Assembly: GCF_003065405.1 (NCBI RefSeq)
Contig: NZ_CP026947.1
Span: 682,001-746,000 of the forward strand
Reading direction: 5' to 3'
Origin: Corynebacterium yudongzhengii
GTDB taxonomy: Bacteria; Actinomycetota; Actinomycetes; Mycobacteriales; Mycobacteriaceae
DNA: 64,000 nt
The notes under the pieces were generated by a model, which had not been told where the DNA came from, did not search any database, and saw only the letters and a list, made by a program, of their open reading frames with translations. Within the stretch, counting starts at the first letter, position 1; each line of letters opens with the position of its first letter. A program made the translations under genes and the position numbers. Positions 51,288 to 63,738 of the stretch are shown here, piece by piece.

Positions 51288-52724
51288 TCAGCAGTCGAAG
51301 TACATCTCGAACTCCAGCGGGGTCGGGCGCAGGCGCGCCGGCTGAATCTCGTTTTCGTACTTGTAGTCGATGTAGGTCTCGATGAGATCCTGGGTGAACA
51401 CGTCGCCCTCGGTGAGGAACTCGTGATCCTCGCGCAGGGCCTCGAGTGCGGCCTCGAGGGAGGTCGGGGCCTGCGGGATGGAGGCGGCTTCCTCCGGCGG
51501 CAGCTCGTAGAGGTCCTTATCGACGGGCGCGTGCGGCTCAATGCGGTTCTTGATGCCATCGATGCCGGCCATGAGCATGGCGGTCAGGCCCAGGTACGGG
51601 TTGCCGGAGGGATCCGGGGCGCGGAACTCGAGGCGCTTGGCCTTCGGGCTGGAGCCGGTGATCGGGATGCGCACGGCCGCGGAGCGGTTGCGCTGCGAGT
51701 ACACGAGGTTGATCGGCGCCTCGAAGCCCTTGACCAAGCGATGGTAGGAGTTCAGCGTCGGGTTGGTAAACGCCAGCACAGCCGGAGCGTGGTGCAGCAG
51801 GCCGCCGATGTAGTAGCGGGCGGTATCGGACAGGCCGCCGTAGCCGGACTCGTCGTAGAACAGCGGCTCGCCGTCCTTCCACAGAGACTGGTGCGCGTGC
51901 ATGCCCGAGCCGTTGTCACCGGCGAGCGGCTTCGGCATGAAGGTGGCGACGGTGCCGTGCTCCTGCGCCGTGTTCTTCACGATGTACTTGAAAGTCTGTA
52001 GGTCGTCGGCAGCCTGCAGGAGAGTGTCGAAACGGTAGTTGACCTCGTTCTGGCCGCCGGTGCCTACCTCGTGGTGGAAGCGCTCGACCTCGAAGCCGAC
52101 CTGCTGGAGGCGTTTGACGATGGCGTCGCGCACCTCCTGGGTCTTATCCACCGGGGTGTTGGGGAAGTAGCCGCCCTTCATGCGGGTCTTGTTGCCGAGG
52201 TTGGGGGAGCCGTCGAGCTCCGTCTCGTTGGCGCGGTTCCACCAGCCCTCGGAGGAGTCGAGGTGGTAGAACGCGGAGTTGGCCTCGGCGGCGTAGGAGA
52301 CCTTGTCGAAGAGGTAGAACTCGGCCTCCAGGCCGAAAGAGGCGGAGTTGGCGATCCCGGTGGAGGCGAGGTATTCCTCGGCCTTCTTCGCCACGTTGCG
52401 CGGGTCACGACTAAAAGCCTCGTAGGTGAAAGGGTCGTTGACGAAGAACTGCATGTTCAGCGTCGGGACGGTGCGGAACGGGTCGACGTACGCGGTCGTC
52501 GGGTCCGGCAGCAGCGTCATGTCGGATTCTTCGATGGTGGTGAACCCGCGGATCGACGAGCCGTCGAAAGCCATGCCAGCGGTGGCGGCGTCCTCGTCGA
52601 AGTCGGAGGCCGGCAGGGTGAAGTGGTGCTCCATGCCGGGGACGTCGGTGAAGCGGATGTCGAGGAACTCGATGCCCTCATCCTTGATGAACTTGATGAC
52701 GTCGTCGTTGTTCTTAAAAGCCAC
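51288..52724 (-). CDS. glnA: Glutamine synthetase, main type I enzyme
   Basis: The 478-residue ammonia-assimilating glutamine synthetase. Motifs include [31 protein letters not shown] and [22 protein letters not shown]. The adenylylation site Tyr is seen in the loop [13 protein letters not shown], so GlnE (35736-38819) can regulate it. It is transcribed alone on the minus strand; the start is the ATG at 52724. Its presence with glnA2 and glnE in one window matches the corynebacterial nitrogen region. Confidence 0.97.
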   Translation of the reverse strand: MAFKNNDDVIKFIKDEGIEFLDIRFTDVPGMEHHFTLPASDFDEDAATAGMAFDGSSIRGFTTIEESDMTLLPDPTTAYVDPFRTVPTLNMQFFVNDPFTYEAFSRDPRNVAKKAEEYLASTGIANSASFGLEAEFYLFDKVSYAAEANSAFYHLDSSEGWWNRANETELDGSPNLGNKTRMKGGYFPNTPVDKTQEVRDAIVKRLQQVGFEVERFHHEVGTGGQNEVNYRFDTLLQAADDLQTFKYIVKNTAQEHGTVATFMPKPLAGDNGSGMHAHQSLWKDGEPLFYDESGYGGLSDTARYYIGGLLHHAPAVLAFTNPTLNSYHRLVKGFEAPINLVYSQRNRSAAVRIPITGSSPKAKRLEFRAPDPSGNPYLGLTAMLMAGIDGIKNRIEPHAPVDKDLYELPPEEAASIPQAPTSLEAALEALREDHEFLTEGDVFTQDLIETYIDYKYENEIQPARLRPTPLEFEMYFDC

Positions 52725-52879
52725 GGGGTTCTCCTAGGTCTGCGACGGATGGTCTACCGCTCCCACGATACGGGAAGGCCTCTGGGGAAATCGTAATGGC
52801 TGTGCGTTGCCCCTTAGGTAACTCGGGGGATAATGCGTCACATTTCACCCCCACCGTGGGCAAACGATATGCTGCCATC

Positions 52880-53359
52880 ATGGCTGAATCCAGACGTAGT
52901 TGGCTCGACGGACCCCATATTCCCTCGGAATACGACGGTCCGGATGACCTGAGCAAGTGGCCCGGCGAGAAGCTCGGCCTGCCTAAGCGGGGCCCGGGTT
53001 CAATGGCGTCGGTAGCTCGGCGCGCCGCCGCGGTCATCATTGACTGGATCGCCTGCATGATAGTCGCCGGCTTCATCAACGCCTTCATCACCGATGCCCT
53101 AGGTGATACCCCGACGCTGACGCTGCTGCTGTGGCTCGTCGTGGGCATCATCGGCGGCTGGCTCTTCGCCCGCACCCCGGGCATGGCGGTGCTGGGGTTG
53201 GGCGTGGCGCGTGTCGACGTCCCCGGCGCCCGCGTCGGCCTCTGGCGCGCAGTGGTGCGCACCGTTCTCACGGCGTTTATTCTTCCCGCCGCCATGGTGG
53301 ACGCCGACGGTCGTGGCATGCACGACCGGGGCACCGGCACCGTCGTCATCCGCTCCTAG
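52880..53359 (+). CDS. RDD family membrane protein
   Basis: A 159-residue RDD-family protein. The N-terminal cytoplasmic part (SEYDGPDDLSKWPGEKLGLP) leads to three helices. The RDD motif is seen as SVARRAAAVIIDWIACMI (R-D-D variant R..A..IDW). It may take part in ion or metabolite transport. It is divergent from glnA. TATGCT at 52868-52873 ends 6 nt before the ATG. Confidence 0.85.
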   Translation: MAESRRSWLDGPHIPSEYDGPDDLSKWPGEKLGLPKRGPGSMASVARRAAAVIIDWIACMIVAGFINAFITDALGDTPTLTLLLWLVVGIIGGWLFARTPGMAVLGLGVARVDVPGARVGLWRAVVRTVLTAFILPAAMVDADGRGMHDRGTGTVVIRS

Positions 53360-54147
53360 CGCTTCTTCGAGCGCTGGGAGGCGCGGCGCATGCGGCGGTT
53401 CATGCCCGAGACATTCTGGGCCTGGCGCGGCATCGGGCCCTTCGGCAGGCCTTGCGTCTGGGCGTCGCCACGGACTTCGATGGCTTCGAGCTTCGCCGAG
53501 AGCGAGTAGACCTCGTTCTTGCGGTAGTTACGTGGGAACTTCAGCATATGCCGCTGCAGCTTCTTCAGCGGCACCTCGCCCTTCTCCTCGTCTTCGCCGA
53601 TGAAGACCTCGTGAATGGGCACGCCGGCCAGCACCTTGTCGATGCGCCGGGCCTGCTGGGTCATCAGCGGGCGCAGGCGGTTGCGGTTGCCCTCGCCCAC
53701 GAGCACGACACCCGGGTTGCCGACGACGCGGTGCACCAGATCCATCTGTTTCGTGCCCGCCACGCCGGTCTTGGTAATCCAGGCCACGCCGACGGTGTTG
53801 CGCAGGTTCTCCAGCGCCCAACCGCCGGCGCCCTTCTCGCCCGACATGCGGTCATACATCGACGCCTCGAGGCGCTTGGTAAACACCAGCACGGCCAGGA
53901 GGATGCCCACGGGAATACCCAGCACGAGCATCCACCACTGGCCGCCCCACAGCAGACCAATGAGGAAGAACACCAGCATGGTGCCGATCAACGTGATCAG
54001 CATCAGCGGGATGAGCTTCTTGTCCTGCTTGCGCAGGATGTTGAAGGCCTGCCACATCTGCTTCCAGGTCTGCCCGCGCTTTTCGCGCTTGGCCTGGCGT
54101 GCTGCCTTCTTCACTGCCTTGTCTGCCGCCTTAGAGTCCTTAGCCAT
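53356..54147 (-). CDS. DUF4191 membrane protein
   Basis: A 263-residue protein of the actinobacterial DUF4191 family. It has a basic Lys/Arg-rich N-terminus (about 30 residues), two close membrane helices (LIPLMLITLIGTMLVFFLIGLLWGG and WWMLVLGIPVGILLAVLVF), then a cytoplasmic domain with the conserved GNPGVVLVGEGNRNRLRPLM stretch. It is usually next to lipA, as here (30 bp). The function is unknown. It converges on the RDD gene, overlapping by 4 bp. Confidence 0.9.
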   Translation of the reverse strand: MAKDSKAADKAVKKAARQAKREKRGQTWKQMWQAFNILRKQDKKLIPLMLITLIGTMLVFFLIGLLWGGQWWMLVLGIPVGILLAVLVFTKRLEASMYDRMSGEKGAGGWALENLRNTVGVAWITKTGVAGTKQMDLVHRVVGNPGVVLVGEGNRNRLRPLMTQQARRIDKVLAGVPIHEVFIGEDEEKGEVPLKKLQRHMLKFPRNYRKNEVYSLSAKLEAIEVRGDAQTQGLPKGPMPRQAQNVSGMNRRMRRASQRSKKR

Positions 54148-54177
54148 GCCTACTACTCTAAACGAGCAGGTCGATGA

Positions 54178-55221
54178 CTAGCGAAACGACCCGACCGGGT
54201 GTTCCTCGCTCGGACCGTACTTCTCCAGGAGGGTGGACGCCTCCTGGGTGGTCGCCCCGTCGGAGGTCTCCGCGAGGTGTGCGAGGTTGTCCGGCAGCGT
54301 GCGTCCGCGGTTTTTCATCGCCTCGACGTAGAGCTTGCCTCCGCGGTAGGAGGAACGCACCAGCGGGCCGGCCATGACGGCGAAGCCCATCTCCTGGGCG
54401 ATGTCGCGGTACTCGATGAACTCCTCCGGGCGCACCCAGCGGTCGATCGGGTGGAAGCGCGGGCCCGGGCGCAGGTACTGGGTGACGGTGATGATGTCGA
54501 GGCCGGCCTCACGCATGTCCTGGAGGGCCTCGATGACCTCGTCTTTGGTTTCGCCCATGCCGAGGATGAGGTTCGACTTGGTAATCAGGCCGTACTTGTG
54601 GGCCTGGTTGATAACGTCCAGCGAGCGGTCGTAGCGGAACGCCGGGCGGATGCGCTTGAAGATGCGCGGCACGGTCTCCACGTTGTGGGCGAAGACTTCC
54701 GGCTCGGCGGCGAAGACCTCTTCGAGCAGATCCGGCTTACCGGAGAAGTCCGGGGTGAGGTTTTCCACGCCGGTGTGCGGGTTGAGCTCGTGGATCTTGC
54801 GCACGACCTCGGCGTAGAGCCATGCGCCCTCGTCTTTGAGGTCATCGCGGGTCACGCCGGTGATGGTGGCGTAGTTCAAGTCCATCTCGCGGATGTTCTC
54901 GGCCACGCGGCGCGGCTCGTCGCGATCCAATGGGTCGGGGCGGCCGGTGGCGATGTCACAGAAATCGCACCGGCGGGTGCAAAACGCCCCACCGATGAGG
55001 AAGGAGGCCTCGCGGGACTCCCAGCACTCGTGGATGTTGGGACATCCTGCCTCCTGGCAGACGGTGTGCGTCTTCGAGGTGCGCACGCGCTTCTTCATGT
55101 CCTCGTACTCAGGCCCGGTTTTGACCTGGTTGCGGATCCATCGGGGTTTCGACTCGATGGGGGTCTGCGAGTTGCGCTGTTCGACACGGAGCAGCTTGCG
55201 TCCTTCGGGGGCGACAGTCAC
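54178..55221 (-). CDS. lipA: Lipoyl synthase
   Basis: A 347-residue radical SAM enzyme that inserts two sulphurs into protein-bound octanoyl groups. It has both iron-sulphur cluster motifs: the auxiliary [12 protein letters not shown] and the radical [11 protein letters not shown], plus the C-terminal RSSYRGG motif that holds the last cluster ligand. The start is a GTG at 55221. It acts on E2 and GcvH, both encoded in this window. It follows lipB in the same direction. Confidence 0.97.
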   Translation of the reverse strand: MTVAPEGRKLLRVEQRNSQTPIESKPRWIRNQVKTGPEYEDMKKRVRTSKTHTVCQEAGCPNIHECWESREASFLIGGAFCTRRCDFCDIATGRPDPLDRDEPRRVAENIREMDLNYATITGVTRDDLKDEGAWLYAEVVRKIHELNPHTGVENLTPDFSGKPDLLEEVFAAEPEVFAHNVETVPRIFKRIRPAFRYDRSLDVINQAHKYGLITKSNLILGMGETKDEVIEALQDMREAGLDIITVTQYLRPGPRFHPIDRWVRPEEFIEYRDIAQEMGFAVMAGPLVRSSYRGGKLYVEAMKNRGRTLPDNLAHLAETSDGATTQEASTLLEKYGPSEEHPVGSFR

Positions 55222-55280
55222 TGTTTCACCGAATCCTTCTGTCTCGACAATGCGATCGGGGACATGTCTTGGTTCCCAAC

Positions 55281-56045
55281 CTACAACTTGGTGGGATCGG
55301 GGGCGGAGCCGAAGCTATGATCGGCGACGGTCATGCGGCCAGACAACACGTCGTCGAGGGCTTCGAGGAGCGGTTTCGCGGCGTCGTCGACGGTGACATC
55401 GCGGCCCAGCTCGAGCGAGAGGGTGGTCACGTCGGCGTCGTCAATGCCGCAGGCGACGATGTGGTCATAAAACTCGAGGGTGTTGTCGCAGTTTAAGGCC
55501 AGGCCGTGCATCGTCACCCCGCGGGTGATACGGATGCCTAAGGCCGCGATCTTGCGATCCCGCCGCGGTGCCTCGGGATCAGCCGCCTTTCGTGTCGACG
55601 GTACCCAGACGCCGCTGCGGCCGTCGATACGCCCGGCCTCCGGAACCCCCATCTGGCGCACGATGTGGATGACCGCCTCCTCCAGCCGGCGCACATAGTC
55701 GACGACGTCGACCGGCTCGGCGAGGCGGATGATGGGGTAGATCACCAGCTGGCCCTCGCCGTGCCAGGTGATGCGCCCGCCGCGGTCGACGTCGATGACC
55801 TCGAGGCCGTTGGTCGGGCGATCGGAATCCTGGGTGCGCTTGCCGGCGGTGTAGATGTTGGGGTGCTCGAGCACCAACACCGTATCCCCAATCTCTCCGG
55901 CTGAGCGCTGTTTCGCGAGATCGGCCTGCAACTGCCAGGCCTCGCGATAATCGACGCGACCCAGATAGCGAATATCCAGGTCGGTCTGCGCGTCGGCGCG
56001 GATGGATTTCTCGGCGGGGAAAAACGGTTCACGGGGTGCAGACAT
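55281..56045 (-). CDS. lipB: Octanoyltransferase
   Basis: A 254-residue LipB, which moves an octanoyl group from ACP to lipoyl domains. It has [19 protein letters not shown], the catalytic Lys in [10 protein letters not shown] and the catalytic Cys in [14 protein letters not shown]. It lies 40 bp after gcvH and 59 bp before lipA on the same strand, so the glycine cleavage and lipoate genes form one cluster. Its ACP donor could be the general one or the ACP next to aceE. Confidence 0.96.
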   Translation of the reverse strand: MSAPREPFFPAEKSIRADAQTDLDIRYLGRVDYREAWQLQADLAKQRSAGEIGDTVLVLEHPNIYTAGKRTQDSDRPTNGLEVIDVDRGGRITWHGEGQLVIYPIIRLAEPVDVVDYVRRLEEAVIHIVRQMGVPEAGRIDGRSGVWVPSTRKAADPEAPRRDRKIAALGIRITRGVTMHGLALNCDNTLEFYDHIVACGIDDADVTTLSLELGRDVTVDDAAKPLLEALDDVLSGRMTVADHSFGSAPDPTKL

Positions 56046-56085
56046 GATGAGCTGTAGTCTACAGCCCGCCGCAAGCCGCCCGGAC

Positions 56086-56472
56086 TTAGACGCCGTTCTT
56101 CTCGGCGTACTCCGCGGCGCTCAAAAGCGGGCCGGCCTCGGAGACCTCGACCTCGAAGAGCCAGCCTGCGCCGAACGGGTCGTCGTTGATCTGGGCGTAG
56201 TCGTCGTGCACGGCGTCGTTGACCGCGGTGACCGTGCCGGAGACGGGGGAGTAGAGGTCGGAGACGCTCTTGGTGGACTCGACCTCGCCGCAGGTCTCGG
56301 AGTGGGTCACGCTATCGCCGACCTCGGGCAGCTCGGCGAAGACGACCTCACCGAGGCGCTCGGCGGCCACGGAGGTGATGCCGACGCGCACGGTCTTCCC
56401 GTTCACGTCACCGGTGGTGTTGATCCACTCGTGGTCCTCGGAGTAGGAGAAATCTTCGGGCAGGTTAGCCAT
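56086..56472 (-). CDS. gcvH: Glycine cleavage system H protein
   Basis: A 128-residue lipoyl carrier of the glycine cleavage system. The lipoylated Lys is in [16 protein letters not shown]. It shuttles the aminomethyl group between GcvP, GcvT and lipoamide dehydrogenase. It starts at the ATG at 56472 after an AAAGGAT purine stretch, 36 bp after the gcvT stop. Confidence 0.97.
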   Translation of the reverse strand: MANLPEDFSYSEDHEWINTTGDVNGKTVRVGITSVAAERLGEVVFAELPEVGDSVTHSETCGEVESTKSVSDLYSPVSGTVTAVNDAVHDDYAQINDDPFGAGWLFEVEVSEAGPLLSAAEYAEKNGV

Positions 56473-56508
56473 GATGGGGATCCTTTCTCAGGTGGTTATT
56501 CGGGGTGT

Positions 56509-57615
56509 CTAGGAACGCGAGTAGAACGGCGTCTCTGCGATCTTAAACGGGTAGCGGCGGCCGCGGATATCGACCTCCACCTCCGTGCCGACCTCCGCGC
56601 GCTCGGGATCCAGGTGCGCGAGGGCGACCGGGTAGCCGAGCGTCGGCGACGGCTGGCCGGAGGTGACCACGCCGATGCGTTCGTCGCCACGATAGACCTC
56701 CGCGCCCGCGCGCGCCGCCCGGCGCTGCTCAGAGGTCAGTCCGGCGATCACGACGCTCGGGGCGCGGTCGGTGAGCGCCTGCTTGCCGACGAAGTCCGTC
56801 TCCTTCTTCGCGAACGCCCGCCCCATCCCGGCTTCCACCGGGGTGATCTCGCGGGACAGCTCGTTGCCGTACAAGGGCATCGCGGCCTCCAGGCGCAGCG
56901 AGTCGCGCGCGGCCAGACCGCACACCAGCGCGTCATACTGCTTGCCGATCTCCAGGCCGCGGTCCCAGATGTCCCTCGCCGAGGCGTTCGGCACGATGAT
57001 CTCGAAGCCGTCCTCCCCGGTGTAGCCGGTACGTGCCAGCAAAGCGTCGTTGTCGGCGACCTGAAGCTGTGCACAGCGGTAGTAGCGCATCTCGCGTACG
57101 GTGTCGGCCTCGCTGTCGTCGACAAGCTCGAGCAGGATCGACTCGGCCTTCGGGCCCTGGATCGCGATGAGCGCGGTGTCGGTGGACTCGTCGGTGACGG
57201 TGACGTCGAAGTTCGCGGCGCGCTCGTTCATCGCCTCGAGGACGGCCGGGGTGTTGGCGGCGTTCGGCACGACGAGGAACTCCTCCTCGCCGAGGCGGTA
57301 GGTAATCAAGTCGTCGATGATCCCGCTGTCGGCCGCGGTGATCATGGAGTACTTCGCCTGGCCCACCTTGGCGGTTGAGAGCTTCGAGATCAGCACGTAG
57401 TCGAGGTACTCCGCGGCCTGCGGGCCCGTGACGCGCACCTCGCCCATGTGGGAGAGGTCGAAGATGCCGGCGCGCTCGCGCACCGCCTTGTGCTCTTCGA
57501 GCTCCTTGTCGTACTTCAGCGGCATGTTCCAGTCGCCGAACGCGGTGAACGTGGCGCCAGCCTCGGCGTGGAAGTCATGCAGCGGGGAGTTGCGCAGATT
57601 CTGGTTCTCGGTCAT
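56509..57615 (-). CDS. gcvT: Glycine cleavage system T protein (aminomethyltransferase)
   Basis: A 368-residue tetrahydrofolate-dependent aminomethyltransferase. Family features are the N-terminal GIFDLSHMGEVRVTGP, the IAIQGPKAESILLEL strand, the folate-binding YTGEDGFEI and the C-terminal GVVTSGQPSPTLGYPVALAHL. It lies 25 bp downstream of gcvP and 36 bp upstream of gcvH, a conserved gcvPTH order. Confidence 0.97.
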   Translation of the reverse strand: MTENQNLRNSPLHDFHAEAGATFTAFGDWNMPLKYDKELEEHKAVRERAGIFDLSHMGEVRVTGPQAAEYLDYVLISKLSTAKVGQAKYSMITAADSGIIDDLITYRLGEEEFLVVPNAANTPAVLEAMNERAANFDVTVTDESTDTALIAIQGPKAESILLELVDDSEADTVREMRYYRCAQLQVADNDALLARTGYTGEDGFEIIVPNASARDIWDRGLEIGKQYDALVCGLAARDSLRLEAAMPLYGNELSREITPVEAGMGRAFAKKETDFVGKQALTDRAPSVVIAGLTSEQRRAARAGAEVYRGDERIGVVTSGQPSPTLGYPVALAHLDPERAEVGTEVEVDIRGRRYPFKIAETPFYSRS

Positions 57616-57640
57616 TCGTTCCTCCTCAAGGTAGGCGGTA

Positions 57641-60496
<2,856 letters not shown>

Positions 60497-60666
60497 GGAG
60501 AATCCTTCCTGTCCTAAGCTATGGGATGTGACTCACACCAGTATAGGTGTTTGTGACCCCGCGCCGAGGAGGTCGGTTCTGGGGTTGTGGCGTTGTTGTG
60601 GCGGTGGGTGGTTTGCGGAGGGCTGGGTGTCTGGTGGTGATGTTGCGGTATCGCTTTCGTGCGCCC

Positions 60667-60754
60667 GGTCGAAAGGAGTCGGTCCGAAAGGAGTCTCCCC
60701 CGGTCGAAAGGAGGAGTCCTTTCTATGGGGGTGAATTCGACCAGCGATAGCGCA
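60667..60754. repeat. 88-bp hairpin-forming repeat, copy 1
   Basis: It begins with GGTCGAAAGGAGTCGG and ends with TTCGACCAGCGATAGCGC. The inner GAAAGGA/TCCTTTC pair (GAAAGGAGGAGTCCTTTC) forms a further hairpin. It is almost identical to copy 2 at 60931-61018, and an inverted short copy is at 5568-5622. Confidence 0.85.
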
Positions 60755-60930
60755 ACATGCGCGCTGGGGTGGCGGCGAACGTGAACGCTGCGGTCCGAGT
60801 GCCCCATCAGTCCCTTTGGCCTCAACGGTCTCATGTGCGGGCCCGCATCCGCTTTTCGGCCGAGGTCTGCCCCTGTTGCGCCCGCAAATGCCGGGGCCAG
60901 GCAACCGTACACCCATGCCGCGTTTGCGCT

Positions 60931-61018
60931 GGTCGAAAGGAGTCGGTCCGAAAGGAGTCTCGCGCGGTCGAAAGGAGGGGTCCTTTCTATGGGGGTGAAT
61001 TCGACCAGCGATAGCGCG
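60931..61018. repeat. 88-bp hairpin-forming repeat, copy 2
   Basis: Almost identical to copy 1. With the two bases in front it has terminal inverted repeats CTGGTCGAA/TTCGACCAG. No ORF or transposase lies inside, so it is a MITE-like or REP-like element. Confidence 0.85.
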
Positions 61019-61088
61019 CCATGCGAATCAAAAGATCCAGCCCAACCTCGAGCACGCGTGTAACGCAGCCAAGACCCAGGCAAAACAA

Positions 61089-61130
61089 AACGCGGGACGG
61101 TCCCGAAGTATCCGGGAGCCGTCCCGCGTT
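61089..61130 (-). terminator. Terminator of the E2 gene
   Basis: AACGCGGGACGG (61089-61100) pairs with CCGTCCCGCGTT (61119-61130), with a smaller TCCCG/CGGGA stem inside. On the minus strand it is followed by TTGTTTTG. It lies about 20 nt after the stop. Confidence 0.9.
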
Positions 61131-61149
61131 CTGCGGAGATCAGCCGGGC

Positions 61150-63216
61150 TTAGAGCTCGAGATCAGACTCGAAGTCGGCGGTCTCGAGGCGGTCCTTGAT
61201 GGTGGAGACGAACCGGCCTGCGTCGGCACCGTCGACGACCTGGTGGTCGTAGGTGAACGGCAGGTAGCACATCTGGCGGATCGCGATGGCATCGTTGCCG
61301 TCCTCAGTGACGACGACCGGTCGCTTCTCGATCACCGCGGTACCCAGGATGCCGGACTGCGGCGGGGTGAGCACCGGGGTGTCCAGGAGGGCGCCCTCGG
61401 AGCCGATGTTGGTCACCGTGAAGGTGCCGCCGGAGAGATCATCCGGGCTGAGCTTGCGGTTGCGTGCGCGGTCGGCGAGATCTGCGATCTCCTGGGTGAT
61501 CTCAACCAGCGACTTGTCCTGCGCCTTCTTGATCACCGGGACGAGGAGGCCCTGCGGGGTGTCCACGGCGATGCCGATGTTCACGTCCGCGTGGTAGGTC
61601 ATCTCCTTGGTCTCGGCGTTGTAGGAGGCGTTGACGTTCGGGTGGGAAACCAGGGCCTCGGCGGTCGCCTTGACGATGAAGCCGAGGAAGGTCGGGTTCG
61701 CACCGTGCTTGTCGATGAACGCCTGCTTGTTCGCCTTGCGCAGTTCCCAGACACGCGACATGTCGACTTCCTGGACGTGGGTCAGCTGTGCGCTGGTCTG
61801 CAGGGACTCGACCATCTTGGCGGCGGTGATCTCGCGGATGCGGTTGACCTTCTGGGTCGTACCGATCAGCTTGGCCTTCTCCGGGTCGACCGACTTGGTG
61901 GACCAGTTGGAGCGCTCGCCACCCTTCTGGGTGTCCTTTGCCTGCGCCTTGTCCTCAGCCGGCTGGGAGTCGCCCTCGGCGGCGGCCAAGACATCCTGCT
62001 TGCGGATACGGCCGCCCACGCCGGTGCCTTCGACAGTGGAGAGGTCGACGCCGTGCTTGTCGGCCAGCTTGCGCACCAGCGGGGTTACGTAGGGCACGTT
62101 GCCGGAGTTGTTGACCTTGCCGGAGCCGGTAGCCTTCTTCGGCTCTTCCTTCTCGGAAGCTTCCTCCTGCTTCGGCTCCTCCTTCTTCAGTGCCTCGTCC
62201 TTCTCCTCGGAGGCCTCCTCTTCGGAAGCCTCCTCAGAGTCATCCGAGTCGTCGGAGGAAGCGGCGGCGTCGGCGTCGCCGATCTTGGCGATGACGGTGC
62301 CGACCTCGATGGTGTCGTCTTCTTCGGCGAGGATTTCGACGAGGGTGCCGGCCACCGGGGAGGGGATTTCGGTGTCGACCTTCTCGGTGGAGACCTCGAG
62401 CAGCGGCTCGTCGACCTCGACTTCGTCGCCGACTTCCTTCAGCCACTGGGTGATGGTGCCTTCGGTGACAGACTCGCCGAGCTCGGGCATCTCGACGTTG
62501 GTGGCCTCGGCGGAACCGGAGGACTTCTTCTCTTCCTTCTTCGGTGCCTCGTCCTTCTCCTCGGAAGCCTCCTCTTCGGAAGCCTCCTCAGAGTCATCCG
62601 AGTCGTCGGAGGAAGCGGCGGCGTCGGCGTCGCCGATCTTGGCGATGACGGTGCCGACCTCGATGGTGTCGTCTTCTTCGGCGAGGATTTCGACGAGGGT
62701 GCCGGCCACCGGGGAGGGGATTTCGGTGTCGACCTTGTCGGTGGAGACCTCGAGCAGCGGCTCGTCGACCTCGACTTCGTCGCCGACTTCCTTCAGCCAC
62801 TGGGTGATGGTGCCTTCGGTGACGGATTCGCCGAGCTCGGGCATCTCGACGTTGGTGGCCTCGGCGGAACCGGAGGACTTCTTCTCTTCCTTCTTCGGTG
62901 CCTCGTCCTTCTCCTCGGAAGCCTCCTCAGCCTCAGCGTCCTCAGAATCGGAGGAATCGTCGGAGGAAGGCTCCTCACCCTCGTCGCCGATCACAGCGAT
63001 GACGGTACCGACCTCAATGGTGTCATCCTCCTCGGCCTTGATCTCGAGAAGAACACCAGCCTTCGGGGAGGGAATCTCGGTGTCCACCTTGTCGGTGGAG
63101 ACCTCGAGCAACGGCTCGTCGGCCTCGACGGTATCGCCGACTTCCTTCAGCCACTGGGTGATGGTGCCTTCGGTGACGGACTCGCCCAGCTCGGGCATCT
63201 CAACGGAGTAGGCCAT
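61150..63216 (-). CDS. sucB: 2-oxoacid dehydrogenase E2 (dihydrolipoamide acyltransferase), three lipoyl domains
   Basis: A 688-residue E2 subunit (annotated as sucB or aceF in corynebacteria, where one E2 can serve both the pyruvate and 2-oxoglutarate complexes). Order: three lipoyl domains each with DKVDTEIPSP or EKVDTEIPSP around the lipoyl Lys, separated by Glu/Ser/Ala-rich linkers; a peripheral subunit-binding domain (VTPLVRKLADKHGVDLSTVEGTG); and the catalytic domain with DHQVVDGADAGRFV. Lipoyl domains 2 and 3 are almost identical, from a 354-bp tandem duplication. The start is the ATG at 63216; the E1 gene is at 20008-22746. Confidence 0.95.
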   Translation of the reverse strand: MAYSVEMPELGESVTEGTITQWLKEVGDTVEADEPLLEVSTDKVDTEIPSPKAGVLLEIKAEEDDTIEVGTVIAVIGDEGEEPSSDDSSDSEDAEAEEASEEKDEAPKKEEKKSSGSAEATNVEMPELGESVTEGTITQWLKEVGDEVEVDEPLLEVSTDKVDTEIPSPVAGTLVEILAEEDDTIEVGTVIAKIGDADAAASSDDSDDSEEASEEEASEEKDEAPKKEEKKSSGSAEATNVEMPELGESVTEGTITQWLKEVGDEVEVDEPLLEVSTEKVDTEIPSPVAGTLVEILAEEDDTIEVGTVIAKIGDADAAASSDDSDDSEEASEEEASEEKDEALKKEEPKQEEASEKEEPKKATGSGKVNNSGNVPYVTPLVRKLADKHGVDLSTVEGTGVGGRIRKQDVLAAAEGDSQPAEDKAQAKDTQKGGERSNWSTKSVDPEKAKLIGTTQKVNRIREITAAKMVESLQTSAQLTHVQEVDMSRVWELRKANKQAFIDKHGANPTFLGFIVKATAEALVSHPNVNASYNAETKEMTYHADVNIGIAVDTPQGLLVPVIKKAQDKSLVEITQEIADLADRARNRKLSPDDLSGGTFTVTNIGSEGALLDTPVLTPPQSGILGTAVIEKRPVVVTEDGNDAIAIRQMCYLPFTYDHQVVDGADAGRFVSTIKDRLETADFESDLEL
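62208..62915. repeat. 354-bp tandem duplication within the E2 gene
   Basis: Two adjacent ~354-bp copies (about 62208-62561 and 62562-62915) encode lipoyl domains 2 and 3 with their acidic linkers and differ at only a few bases. Domain 1 (about 62970-63216) is clearly more diverged. Confidence 0.85.
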
Positions 63217-63345
63217 GTGATTCAGACTCCTCGAAAGTCATAGAAAAACGATTGTTTAATGTCGACTACTTTACAGCCTAACTACTTCCGCGGCTCACGT
63301 GCACGCGGTTCACTTTCGTGAGGTGAGCCGACCTACAATCGAGCC

Positions 63346-63738
63346 GTGTTCGATTTCTTCCGCCGCCGCTCTCGGTCCTCCCTGCGCCCACCCCGGGCGC
63401 CGGGGGACACCATCCGCGACCGCGATGCCGCCGCTTTAAAAAAGTGGGCGGCCAACCGCCCGTTTGTGGAGGGATTCGTCGAGCCGGAGACGATCGTCAA
63501 CGAGATGTCCGTCGTGTTAGTCGACGACCAAGGCGACTACATCCGCCGCAAGATTGGCGGGCCGAAGGGGATCGATGCCGTCGCCAAGCTACTCAACATC
63601 CCCCTCTACGACGCCGAGGAAACGGGGTACCCGGAAAGGATGCGCCGCAAGATCGAGCGCGAGCGCATCCTCCGGAAGCGGCGCGAGGCCGCGGAGCGCC
63701 GCGCGAAGTTTCAGCGCGGCGAGAACCCCTACTCCTAG
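63346..63738 (+). CDS. Hypothetical basic protein
   Basis: A 130-residue, strongly basic protein (MFDFFRRRSRSSLRPPR... at the start, RKIERERILRKRREAAERRAKF at the end) with a central domain I cannot name (NEMSVVLVDDQGDYIRRKIGGPKGIDAVAKLLNIPLYD). The start is a GTG, with TACAAT at 63334-63339 ending 6 nt upstream. It is divergent from the E2 gene and converges on pepA with a 4-bp overlap. Confidence 0.75.
   Translation: MFDFFRRRSRSSLRPPRAPGDTIRDRDAAALKKWAANRPFVEGFVEPETIVNEMSVVLVDDQGDYIRRKIGGPKGIDAVAKLLNIPLYDAEETGYPERMRRKIERERILRKRREAAERRAKFQRGENPYS

Larger units (their letters stand above)
60497..61088. other. Repeat-rich intergenic region between gcvP and the E2 gene
   Basis: A stretch of nearly 600 bp without a credible gene. 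It holds the gcvP ribosome site, a possible TATACT -10 element for gcvP near 60540 on the minus strand, two 88-bp hairpin repeats (60667-60754 and 60931-61018) and GC-rich filler. Open frames here only translate the repeats. Confidence 0.7.

Noticed and set aside
60497-61088. Glycine riboswitch before gcvP
   Set aside because: I looked for the paired glycine aptamer pattern and saw only the hairpin repeats and a plain promoter region.
61021-63243. Long plus-strand ORF (740 codons) opposite the E2 gene
   Set aside because: Its repeats are only the antisense of the lipoyl-domain duplication; the minus-strand protein has clear domains.
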